This document shows positions 10,601 to 19,358 of a DNA stretch of 64,000 bases, one piece after another. The notes beneath the pieces are model-generated. The model had not been told where the DNA came from and did not search any database. It saw only the letters and a list, made by a program, of their open reading frames with translations. The number at the start of each line of letters is the position of its first letter. Position 1 is the first letter of the stretch. Source of the DNA: Lysinibacillus sp. B2A1. Its GTDB lineage: Bacteria; Bacillota; Bacilli; Bacillales_A; Planococcaceae. The DNA lies in assembly GCA_002973635.1 (NCBI GenBank), contig CP027224.1, positions 4,350,501 through 4,414,500 of the forward strand, written 5' to 3'. The position numbers were made by a program, and so were the translations under genes.

Positions 10601-13517
10601 TTTCATGCTCCTTTAACGGTTGTCTTAATGTCATTGTCGTGCCAGCATTTAGAGAAGATGCAATGGTAAGAGTAGCTTTTGGTATTTCCTTTACACGACG
10701 TAATACATTCGTAAATCCAATGCCACTGGAGTTCAAATTTTCACCCTTACTCAAGGCTGCCACTTGTTCCTCAGTCATACCAACCCCATCATCAATTACT
10801 TGAATTTGAAGAATAGCCTCTTCTTGCTGAATCTGGATTGTGACTGACCCATTTCCCTCTTTTTCAAAAATACCATGGCGAATTGCATTTTCTACAAGCG
10901 GTTGAATAAGTAAACTTGGGATCTCTACTTTCGTTGTATCTATTGTCTCATCGATATGAAACGAAACACTTAGTCTACTACCAAAGCGGGCCTGCTCAAT
11001 TTCTACATAAGCTCGAATAATTTCCAATTCTTGCTCCAGGATTGCACTGTGCCCTTCCTTACCTGATTCAAAAATATAGCGCAAATAAGTTGAAAGCATT
11101 GTTAATAAATGTCCCGCTCGCTCTCCATCTGTATAACAAAAAGAAATAATACTACTAAGTGCATTATATAAGAAATGAGGTTTAATTTGTGCTTGGAGAA
11201 AGGCCATTTCGTGCTCTATCGCTTTTTCTATTGATTCTTTTGTTAACACAATAGCCGATAAACGAGCTAACAGCGTTTCTTTTGTTGCTGGCTTACGAAT
11301 ATAATCATTTGCACCTGATTCCAATACAAGCGATATATTCGTAGGATATTCATTCGTCATCATCATAATAATTGGAAGCTCAATAAAGCTAAACTGATGG
11401 CGGATTCTTTTAGTAAGAGCAATACCATTCATTCCAGGCATAACCTCATCGATAAATAAAAAATCTGGTGCTTGTTGCTCAATGGCCCTAAGAGCCTCAT
11501 CAGCGCTATAAGCTAGGTGAATAGAATAATGACTTTGGAGAAGGCTTTGTAACACCTCTGCATGGATAACATCATCCTCAACGATGAGCAATTTAGGCAG
11601 AGATTCATTCATCTCAATTAACGAAACAAGAGCAGGAATGGCCCTTTTATTTTCCAATTTTTGTTCATACCCACCAAATGGTAATATTAAAAGAAACCGT
11701 ATACCATTATGTAATAGATCTACTGAGTAGCTTCCACCCATTTGTTCTATAATGGCCTTACCAATCGATTGACCGGTTTCATCCGCTGCAATTTGTTGAA
11801 TCATTTCGGGACCTGTTCCCTCTACTGTTATTCTTACATCTGTATCTAAATGTAAAATCGTAAGGACAACTTCTCCATTACCTGCATGAGCAATAGCGGT
11901 CTCTATAATCCTGTAAAAAATTTGACCTACCCTTTGCTCATCCGCTTGAACTAATAATTTGGCATTTGTATGCGTATATAAACGAATATTGGCCTTTTCC
12001 ATAGTGCGTTCGTGCATTGTCAATACATGCTGAACAACCATTTGAATATTGATGGGATGTACATCAATGTGAAAATCTTGAAAACGAATTCTTGTGAAAT
12101 CTTTTAAATCACTTACTAGATATAACAATCGTTCAAGCTGTTGTTCCAGTAGTCGATGTGCTGTAGATGTTTGTTGAGTTGATAATGTCTTGGTTACATT
12201 CAAAGCATGATAAATAGGTTGCTCCAGTTCCTTTGTCGTAACCTCTAAAAAGGAATCCTTACCAATCGTTGCTTTCTCTAGACGCTCACTATAAATTTCA
12301 GCCTCTGTCGTTCGATTAATAAGCCGCATTGCTAAAAAAACATTCATCCCCAATACGAAAAATAATAAGCCAATCCGATTAAAAACATTTCTCCCAGAAA
12401 AAAACAGCTGATCAAAAGTGCCACTTAAACTAAAAATAAAGAGAGCTAGCATCGTTGCACTCAAGGTAATTAATTCATTTTTGGGAATTCGAGTGCTTTT
12501 TATGAAAAATAAATAAATAGATCTCCCAACAATCAGCAGCGCTAGCATATTAATATACCCAAAAAACACATATTGTAGATTTGATAATGATCTCGCTGGA
12601 AGAAGGAGTGCTCCAACTCCATAAATAATTAGAGGCAATGTTAATACTATCGCCATTCTTCGCTTCATCATGCCTTCGACAATATAGACAAAGAAAAAGA
12701 ATAGCATAACCGCATTTATATAAGTGGTAAAATCTTGTAAGCGAAAATACCATTCAAATGTAAGATGAGGAAATTCTCTATATAAGGTGCGTTCGCCACG
12801 AGTACATACTAAAATGGCTAGTGTAAAAAAATACATCGCACTGTAAAAAAAAGCTTTATCTCTTGTTCTTAATAAATACAAACAAAAATGAAAGATTGAG
12901 AAAATAAATAGCACTATTATAGTCGTTTTTTCTAAAAAAACATCCTTTATAACATCATTAGCCATAGTATCTGCGTCACCAATATCGATAGGAAAAATAA
13001 TGCCATGCCTTGCATTATAAAAATCGGCTACCTGCAAAGTAATCGTGATTGTTTTAGAAATCGGTGTAAAATAAACCTCATACACTGGATTACTTGGCTC
13101 AGAATCTTTTTTTGTTAGGCCAAGTGTTCCATAAGATGCATATTCTTTATCGTTAATGTACAATCGATGGGCGGACCAAATATTTCTTACACGAAGGCCC
13201 ACTTTTTCAAAATGAGAGGGTAAGTCTACAGTTAGCTGATATGTTCCAACTTTCACATTTTCACGCCAAGGGCCAGGAACTATTTCTGTTTCAGCGTTGT
13301 CTGGAAAATTTGTTGGTTCCACAAACTGCCCACCTTTAAACTTCCACTCACCAGAAAGGGCAATCATTTTCTCTTCAGTAGTAATCCTCGATAGATTCAA
13401 AATGCCATCTGTTGCTTGTATTTTTGTTTTACTTGTATCCTGATCATTAAATATAAATAAAGCTATTATAATGATAGCTGCTAGTATTAGCAGCCAGCTT
13501 ATGCCCTTCTTTATCAT
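10572..13517 (-). CDS. 7TM hybrid sensor histidine kinase with LytS-type output
   Basis: 981 residues in a multi-domain order: an anchor helix (about 5-24); an extracellular beta-sandwich (about 30-190, GPWRENVKVGTYQLTVDLP) of the 7TMR-DISM extracellular type; seven membrane helices (about 200-400); a first kinase core at about 420-615; a receiver (phosphoacceptor Asp near 689, LFIDEVMPGMNG); and a LytS-family kinase core (His near 780 in QIKPHFLYNALSSI; N-box near 875 in QPLVENAIRHG; G-box IDDGVGMTEEQ). The first core has TTKELEQPI where SHELRTPL is usual, so its phosphoacceptor His is missing. Output therefore probably goes through the C-terminal core to the overlapping response regulator. 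The signal is unknown; the external sandwich may bind carbohydrate. Confidence 0.88.
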   Translation of the reverse strand: MIKKGISWLLILAAIIIIALFIFNDQDTSKTKIQATDGILNLSRITTEEKMIALSGEWKFKGGQFVEPTNFPDNAETEIVPGPWRENVKVGTYQLTVDLPSHFEKVGLRVRNIWSAHRLYINDKEYASYGTLGLTKKDSEPSNPVYEVYFTPISKTITITLQVADFYNARHGIIFPIDIGDADTMANDVIKDVFLEKTTIIVLFIFSIFHFCLYLLRTRDKAFFYSAMYFFTLAILVCTRGERTLYREFPHLTFEWYFRLQDFTTYINAVMLFFFFVYIVEGMMKRRMAIVLTLPLIIYGVGALLLPARSLSNLQYVFFGYINMLALLIVGRSIYLFFIKSTRIPKNELITLSATMLALFIFSLSGTFDQLFFSGRNVFNRIGLLFFVLGMNVFLAMRLINRTTEAEIYSERLEKATIGKDSFLEVTTKELEQPIYHALNVTKTLSTQQTSTAHRLLEQQLERLLYLVSDLKDFTRIRFQDFHIDVHPINIQMVVQHVLTMHERTMEKANIRLYTHTNAKLLVQADEQRVGQIFYRIIETAIAHAGNGEVVLTILHLDTDVRITVEGTGPEMIQQIAADETGQSIGKAIIEQMGGSYSVDLLHNGIRFLLILPFGGYEQKLENKRAIPALVSLIEMNESLPKLLIVEDDVIHAEVLQSLLQSHYSIHLAYSADEALRAIEQQAPDFLFIDEVMPGMNGIALTKRIRHQFSFIELPIIMMMTNEYPTNISLVLESGANDYIRKPATKETLLARLSAIVLTKESIEKAIEHEMAFLQAQIKPHFLYNALSSIISFCYTDGERAGHLLTMLSTYLRYIFESGKEGHSAILEQELEIIRAYVEIEQARFGSRLSVSFHIDETIDTTKVEIPSLLIQPLVENAIRHGIFEKEGNGSVTIQIQQEEAILQIQVIDDGVGMTEEQVAALSKGENLNSSGIGFTNVLRRVKEIPKATLTIASSLNAGTTMTLRQPLKEHENVENYYGRG

Positions 13518-13715
13518 GAACCCACCTCATTCTTATCTTACAAGAACCAACTCTCAAATTACTAACAGATTTTGATGCTAGTTACATACTTAATTAAAGG
13601 GGCAATTTTTTATGCAGTCATTATATTTTTTAAACATCTGAGTCTTTTTTATCTTAAATATTATATAATTGGTGTATAATCAATCTTATTTTTCGATTAA
13701 TAGAGGTGAAATTTA

Positions 13716-14618
13716 TTGGAGTTACGTCAATTACGTTATTTTGTTGAAGTTGCTGAGCGTGAGCATATCTCAGAAGCGGCAGAGTATCTTCATGTTGCTC
13801 AATCTGCAATAAGCCGCCAAATTGCTAATTTAGAAGATGAATTAGGGACACCCCTATTTGAACGTGTGGGGCGAAATGTCAAATTAACACCAATTGGAAA
13901 GATATTTCTTGAGCATACGATTACTGCTTTAAAAGCTATTGATTTTGCAGCCAAACAGGTTGAAGAATACTTAGATCCTGCGAAAGGTACGATAAAAATT
14001 GGCTTTCCCACAAGCTTGGCTAGCTATGTCTTGCCAACGGTTATTTCAGCCTTCAAACGAGAATACCCTGATCTACAATTTCAACTTCGTCAGGGCTCCT
14101 ACCGCTTTTTAATTGATGCTGTCAAAAATCGGGAGTTAAACTTAGCCTTTTTAGGCCCTCTTCCCCCGAAGGATGAATCCATACAGTCAACAATTTTATT
14201 TACGGAGAATATCGCTGCATTACTTCCAGCCAACCATCCCTTAGCGAAGAAGGAAAGCATCCAATTGGCTGAATTGCGAAATGATTTATTTGTGCTGTTC
14301 CCAGATGGTTATATATTACATAAGGTAGCGATGGATGCCTGTCGTGCTGCTGGTTTTCTGCCGAACGTTATCTCAGAGGGTGAGGATTTAGATGCACTAA
14401 AGGGGCTAGTTGCTGCAGGTATTGGGGTTAGCCTGCTACCTGAAAGCTCACTATACGACTCAGCTGCTCGCTTCACCGTAAAGGTGCCTATTCAATCACC
14501 TACGATTCCCAGAACAGTTGGCATTATATCACCTATAAACCGTGAAATAGCACCTTCAGAAAAAATATTTTTAAACTTCGTCACAAACTTTTTTTCACGC
14601 CTATCCCAATTCCAATAA
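13716..14618 (+). CDS. gltC: LysR-type regulator GltC
   Basis: 300 residues that closely follow the GltC sequence as I recall it: MELRQLRYFVEVAEREHISE, HVAQSAISRQIANLEDEL, LTPIGK, KIGFPTSLAS, then EGEDLDALKGLVAAGIGVSLLPES. GltC activates glutamate synthase (gltAB) when glutamate is needed. It has an N-terminal winged helix and a C-terminal LysR effector domain. The start codon is TTG with GAGGTG upstream. Unlike in B. subtilis it is not next to gltAB within this window, so it would act in trans. It is divergent from the kinase operon. Confidence 0.85.
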   Translation: MELRQLRYFVEVAEREHISEAAEYLHVAQSAISRQIANLEDELGTPLFERVGRNVKLTPIGKIFLEHTITALKAIDFAAKQVEEYLDPAKGTIKIGFPTSLASYVLPTVISAFKREYPDLQFQLRQGSYRFLIDAVKNRELNLAFLGPLPPKDESIQSTILFTENIAALLPANHPLAKKESIQLAELRNDLFVLFPDGYILHKVAMDACRAAGFLPNVISEGEDLDALKGLVAAGIGVSLLPESSLYDSAARFTVKVPIQSPTIPRTVGIISPINREIAPSEKIFLNFVTNFFSRLSQFQ

Positions 14619-14647
14619 AAAATCGCCATTGCTGGCGATTTTTTTAT
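14617..14647. terminator. Bidirectional terminator
   Basis: AAAATCGCC/GGCGATTTTTTT between the convergent gltC and GH18-like lipoprotein genes; it overlaps both coding ends. Confidence 0.85.
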
Positions 14648-15714
14648 TGCTTCGTATTTGCTATGCGTCCCTCTGCTGCTTGTTCACCAATCCATTGTAT
14701 CGTCTTTGACCCTAAACCTCCGGCACGCCATAAAACAACATTATTGTAGTTTTTCTTATGAACATAGGAGACCCATTTTTCAAGGGTTTCCTGGTCAGCA
14801 TACCAAACTTCATGCTTAACATTTTGATCATCTAAATAACTAAAATAGGCTGCACCACTTGCTTTATCTCGTTGCTTTACCGCTTTCGTTTTAGTCAGTA
14901 ATTCCTCTGCCTCAATCTCCGTTATGGCAACCGTTTTGCCTTGGTTAACCCATTTAAAGCCACCAGTAGCAAAGGCAATCGCTAGATCCTGGTTGGATTT
15001 TTCAATTTTTTTCATTAAATCATCTAAAAATGAAAAAGTAGCCTTCGCACCTGGACCACTATGATAGCCATATACATTATAGGCCATCACAGTATATTTC
15101 GGTCCATCTGGTAGCTTTACATCGAATGGGAATCGTGGCTCTAAGACAACATGTAAAGTAACATCCTTTTTCAATAGCTGCTGATAGAGTTCCTCTAGGA
15201 AAAGTACATACTTTGGAAGATCTTCTTTGGAAATCTTCTCATAATCAATTTCAATACCCTTCAAATTGTATTGCTCTACAATTTGCATAATATTATCAAT
15301 ATGTTGCTGTCTAGTTGACGCATCTTGTAGCAGGCGATGTAATAACGTACTATCCTTCTGAACAGATGGGGCATTATCTGTAACATAATCATTAATTAAC
15401 GTAAGCATCACATGATGTGTTTCATTAAATTGTTGCTGTGTTTGTTTCAACATTTCTATTACGCTTTCAGTAAATAATAATTGATCTTTACTATTAAAAT
15501 AGGCACCAAAAACGCGAATATCCTGTAAGCCCTGCTGCGAATTTTTCACATCTTCAAAAGCTGATTTTTTTTGCCATTCAGGCAACCAAATGGATAATTG
15601 AAGCTTGCTCTTATCCTTCAGCTCCTCTTTTGCCTCAGCAGGTGCTTCTTTGCTATTATTACAAGCCGTGATAATTAATAGGACTATACAGATAAACAAC
15701 AAAAAGTTTTTCAC
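14644..15714 (-). CDS. GH18-like lipoprotein, end of polysaccharide operon
   Basis: 356 residues with a lipoprotein signal (hydrophobic LLFICIVLLIITAC, Cys 18). The rest fits a glycoside-hydrolase family 18-type TIM barrel. LKGIEIDYEKI corresponds to the DxxDxDxE strand-4 motif with the catalytic Glu kept but the earlier Asp residues changed, and YTVMAYNVYGYHSGPG and VVLWRAGG fit later strands. The start is GTG after a GGGGGG run. It lies 22 bp after the deacetylase-like gene. It may trim or bind the polymer made by this operon, much as hydrolase domains do in PNAG systems. Activity is uncertain because of the degenerate motif. Confidence 0.7.
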   Translation of the reverse strand: MKNFLLFICIVLLIITACNNSKEAPAEAKEELKDKSKLQLSIWLPEWQKKSAFEDVKNSQQGLQDIRVFGAYFNSKDQLLFTESVIEMLKQTQQQFNETHHVMLTLINDYVTDNAPSVQKDSTLLHRLLQDASTRQQHIDNIMQIVEQYNLKGIEIDYEKISKEDLPKYVLFLEELYQQLLKKDVTLHVVLEPRFPFDVKLPDGPKYTVMAYNVYGYHSGPGAKATFSFLDDLMKKIEKSNQDLAIAFATGGFKWVNQGKTVAITEIEAEELLTKTKAVKQRDKASGAAYFSYLDDQNVKHEVWYADQETLEKWVSYVHKKNYNNVVLWRAGGLGSKTIQWIGEQAAEGRIANTKQ

Positions 15715-15736
15715 TTGAATCTAATTTCCCCCCGTT

Positions 15737-17488
15737 TTAGAAGGTTTCAATAAAGAAGTCGACTACTCGATTGAATATTGTCACTGTTTTATACTTTACT
15801 TTATCGAAATTCGTATATTGGTTAGTAAAAATTGTTTGATCATTCTTATCTGAAATTAAAACATCTTCGACCAATGTATCATAAATATCGTCTGCATATT
15901 GTTCATGGGAGGTATCCTTCTTGCTGAACAACGCACCAAATCCAATCTGAGAGCCTTGGATTGCAGGGTTTATTTCAATTGTTTTGGACAATTCCTTATC
16001 TACATCTATTGTTATTTTATCTTTATTTACTGCAATATTAAATACTCTTTTTTTTGTAAGATTTCTTGGGTATTCTTCTTCATCTATTCTAGAGCCCTTT
16101 TGCGTATCCTGATATGTGTAGACAGTCGCTTTATTAAATGCATACTCCTCTTCATTCCACTTTATTTCATTTAATGCGAAACGTTCCTTCTCAACAACAC
16201 CAGCTCCAGGTGATTTTTCAGAAACAACAATGTCATTATCTACTAGAGCCACACGAATATAACTATTATTTTTTTCGTCATAATTTAAATAAATAGATTG
16301 CTGTCCAACCACATTCCCTTTAAAAGCAAAGTTAGCAGTATATTGTTCTGGCAGTGTTTTCTTTAATAGCACTCGCCCTTCACTAGATGGAGGGGATGTA
16401 ATTGTCATCTCATTGTTTTTAAATTGTACAGCACCATTAACAATTGACCATTTCTTAGCTAATTCATGATCACCTACTTCAAATTCCACATTTTGCTTAC
16501 TTGCCTGACGAATTTTCATCATCACATGGTTGGTAGACCAATATGGAGATACCTGCAAACGACTTAGATTGTAAAGATCAGCGTCAGCATTATTATAGGC
16601 TCCCTGCTCGCGATTGAAATGCATACTAAAGGTTTTCTTAATTTGCTTATCATTTACGCTTTGTACTAGCGGCTCCATATTATTATAGAGTGAATTAGCG
16701 TGCATAATAGCATAAGCTCTTGGGACCTCTCCTAATTCCTCTTTATAAATATCGTGCATCGATGTATAATCTTTTTTAATTCGTGCTTCCATTTCCTGAC
16801 GTGTTTCACTCGGGATCATATATTGATTACGGAGAAAATCCATTAAATAGTGATTATAATATTCAATTGTCGTTTTATTTGGCACATCATTTTCGTCAAT
16901 CATTCCTAATGACTGTCCTTTATCATTATAAATATTAATATAGGTCAACCGGTAGCCATTAGATCCCAATTCCCAATACCCGCTTTTTTCCATCAATAAC
17001 AAGTCTTTCGGCTTTAAAAATTTGTTATCACGCGTATCCATTTTATTCGCATACGTAAACATCGTCGCTTTATAATTTAGATTCTCCATGATATTTTGGG
17101 CAAAGATACTAGAGTCCGTACGACCGTCTTCAAATGATAAATACAAGGATTTTTCTGGAAGCGGCTTGTTTTTTTCATAAAAATCTAGAATATCCTGCTG
17201 TGTAATTGTTTTATAGCCCTGTCTTTCAAGCAATGCTAATTGTTCTTTTAAATTCTTCTTGGAAACATATTTAGGGGAGTCGCCTCTACTCACACCAAAA
17301 TACGATAAGGCGATAAACCCATCTTTATTTTCCAATGGAATCTTTTCATCTACCCTTTTTTCTGTCAAAAATACGACACGTATTAAAACGACTGCTAAAA
17401 ATATAACGATGATTAATTGAACTATGGAGCGTATTATTTTTCTTCGATTCTTTTTAGCTGGATTTAATACAACATTCTTTTCACTCAT
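15737..17488 (-). CDS. Membrane-anchored polysaccharide deacetylase-like protein
   Basis: 583 residues: an N-terminal basic stretch and one membrane helix (IVQLIIVIFLAVVLIRVVFL), then a NodB-type domain (LYLSFEDGRTDSS replaces the usual TFDDG; KATMFTYANKMD follows), then a C-terminal beta-rich ~250-residue region (QQSIYLNYDEKNNSYIRVAL) that looks like a carbohydrate-binding sandwich. The usual HxxxH metal motif appears as ELGSNGYRLTY, so the metal site is altered. ATGA overlap with the upstream glycosyltransferase gene shows coupling. Role: deacetylation or binding of the exported polymer. Catalysis is doubtful. Confidence 0.7.
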   Translation of the reverse strand: MSEKNVVLNPAKKNRRKIIRSIVQLIIVIFLAVVLIRVVFLTEKRVDEKIPLENKDGFIALSYFGVSRGDSPKYVSKKNLKEQLALLERQGYKTITQQDILDFYEKNKPLPEKSLYLSFEDGRTDSSIFAQNIMENLNYKATMFTYANKMDTRDNKFLKPKDLLLMEKSGYWELGSNGYRLTYINIYNDKGQSLGMIDENDVPNKTTIEYYNHYLMDFLRNQYMIPSETRQEMEARIKKDYTSMHDIYKEELGEVPRAYAIMHANSLYNNMEPLVQSVNDKQIKKTFSMHFNREQGAYNNADADLYNLSRLQVSPYWSTNHVMMKIRQASKQNVEFEVGDHELAKKWSIVNGAVQFKNNEMTITSPPSSEGRVLLKKTLPEQYTANFAFKGNVVGQQSIYLNYDEKNNSYIRVALVDNDIVVSEKSPGAGVVEKERFALNEIKWNEEEYAFNKATVYTYQDTQKGSRIDEEEYPRNLTKKRVFNIAVNKDKITIDVDKELSKTIEINPAIQGSQIGFGALFSKKDTSHEQYADDIYDTLVEDVLISDKNDQTIFTNQYTNFDKVKYKTVTIFNRVVDFFIETF

Positions 17489-19353
17489 TCCTTCTCACCC
17501 ATTTTTCTATTTTTTAGAATCGAAAATCGGGATTTTCGTAATTTTTGCTTCTCCAATTTCTTTTCCTTCGCTATGACATCCTGAGGTGTTTCTCTTGTGC
17601 CCCACGTAGATTTCCAAAAAGTAACCCATGCAACTGGCATTTGCCACAGTAAAATAAATTCATAGAAAAGGACAAAGATAAAGCCAAATGCCCACAATTT
17701 ACTCCTTCTAAAAAAAAGATGGGCCAAACTCATCAGCATAGCCATTAATAGCAGACCCATTAAAAACGTAGTTGGGAAAATACCATGCATGATTGGTACA
17801 TAAATTAAATTGTAGACAACCACAATAGGAGCTGCTATCGGCACAATTAAGCCGATAATGAAAAACAGAAACATAAAGGGTTCCTTCTTCCACATAAATA
17901 AAAATGCCCTTAATGATTCACGCAGCCATGACCGCTTCCATCTCATTTGCTGCGATAAAAAAACCTTTGACTCTGATGGAACAATCGTAGAGCATACAGC
18001 ATTATCCTGATAGCCTGTGCGATGTGTTTTTAATATATAGTTCGTCATACTTCGGTCATCACCAAAGGTTGCAGGCTGCCCAAGAAATTTTTGATTTAGC
18101 CATGCTGTCTCGTTTTTCAAAATCAAATCTTTTCGGTAACATGCTAACGGTCCAGATAAGCATGTTACCGTATCAAACCAAGATTCAGCTGCCTTCATTA
18201 TACGGAAGGCTATATAATAGCGAACTGTTTGTAATTTCGTTAATGCATTGGTGAATTTATTTTCAACCTCTGTTCGTCCAGCTACACCACCCATTTGGGG
18301 ATCCTGGAAGGGTTGCACTAAATTTCTGATAGCATGAGGTTCTAAAAAACTATCTGAGTCTACGAAAACGACTAAATCATGCTTTGCAAGATGTACACCT
18401 GCCACTAATGCCTCACGTTTCCCACCATTTTGGGGTAGTTTATGGAAGCTTAATCGATCCTCTGTTTTAAAGCGTCCACCCTCACCATGAATCAGCTCAA
18501 TCATTTCCTTGGCCTTTTCCTCAGTCCTATCCGTTGAGTAATCATCCACAACAATAACTTCTAATTTATCTACAGGATAATACTGATTTATGCAGCTTAA
18601 AATGGTGCGATGAATCCATTCTTCTTCATTAAAAACAGGAATTATAATCGAAACACCCGGTTCAAAATTAGGATTTATCGGAACATTTCTATAGAAAATC
18701 CCAAATAAATATCTGCTTAAAAGAAATGTCGCTGCAATAATACTATATAAATATAGAAACTTATTAAATTTAAAGTAGATAACACTTTCAGCCCGCATCA
18801 GCATGACTATAACTGAAACAATCAATAGAAATAGACTTGCTACAAAAATTGAAAGTCCCCAGCGCTTTTTTGTCATATATTCGTTTAGCGGCTCCAAAAA
18901 TTCACAAGCATGATAGTACCTTATTTCACCATCTACCTCTTTCGTAAAAGAACGAACGACTTTTGCCTTTAAATTTACTTTAGACTCATAGCCCTCTGGC
19001 ATCGCTCCACCAGGAATAGTGAAATTCATTGTAATAATTTCATCCATTAATAAGTTGTTTGGATTTACTGAATAGATGAGAATACCAGTAACAGAAATAT
19101 CCTCTGCATAATGCTTTTCATTATTTACTTTTTTCCTAGCCCTTTTAACTTGTACTTCAAAATTGGTTACATAACGTAGACTTAGAAGCTGTAAACGATA
19201 TATTTCATTGACATCTGTAGGATCGATTTCCTCTGTTTGATAGGAAGCACCTCGTCGATTAACTAGGCTTCGTATATTTTCTGGATCAGGAATATTTGAT
19301 AGTATTCGCCGATCAGAGCGCGGTATCGTTAAGACCTCTTTTTTCTTATTCAT
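17485..19353 (-). CDS. PilZ-domain processive glycosyltransferase (GT2)
   Basis: 622 residues. The N-terminal part (about 60-160) has a PilZ fold (YAEDISVTGILIYS carries the DxSxxG motif), then two membrane helices and a cytosolic GT2 domain with SIIIPVFNEEEW, VDDYSTDRT, VDSDS, GDDRSMTN and the processivity motif QMRWKRSW, and then four to five C-terminal helices forming an export channel as in BcsA/HasA/PgaC. The RxxxR part of PilZ appears as RYVTN, so one c-di-GMP-binding Arg is not obvious. ATG 19353 is used; a TTG at 19362 would overlap the upstream stop. It is probably the polymer synthase of this operon; the product is likely an aminosugar polymer but is not determined. Confidence 0.82.
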   Translation of the reverse strand: MNKKKEVLTIPRSDRRILSNIPDPENIRSLVNRRGASYQTEEIDPTDVNEIYRLQLLSLRYVTNFEVQVKRARKKVNNEKHYAEDISVTGILIYSVNPNNLLMDEIITMNFTIPGGAMPEGYESKVNLKAKVVRSFTKEVDGEIRYYHACEFLEPLNEYMTKKRWGLSIFVASLFLLIVSVIVMLMRAESVIYFKFNKFLYLYSIIAATFLLSRYLFGIFYRNVPINPNFEPGVSIIIPVFNEEEWIHRTILSCINQYYPVDKLEVIVVDDYSTDRTEEKAKEMIELIHGEGGRFKTEDRLSFHKLPQNGGKREALVAGVHLAKHDLVVFVDSDSFLEPHAIRNLVQPFQDPQMGGVAGRTEVENKFTNALTKLQTVRYYIAFRIMKAAESWFDTVTCLSGPLACYRKDLILKNETAWLNQKFLGQPATFGDDRSMTNYILKTHRTGYQDNAVCSTIVPSESKVFLSQQMRWKRSWLRESLRAFLFMWKKEPFMFLFFIIGLIVPIAAPIVVVYNLIYVPIMHGIFPTTFLMGLLLMAMLMSLAHLFFRRSKLWAFGFIFVLFYEFILLWQMPVAWVTFWKSTWGTRETPQDVIAKEKKLEKQKLRKSRFSILKNRKMGEKE

Positions 19354-19358
19354 GATTA

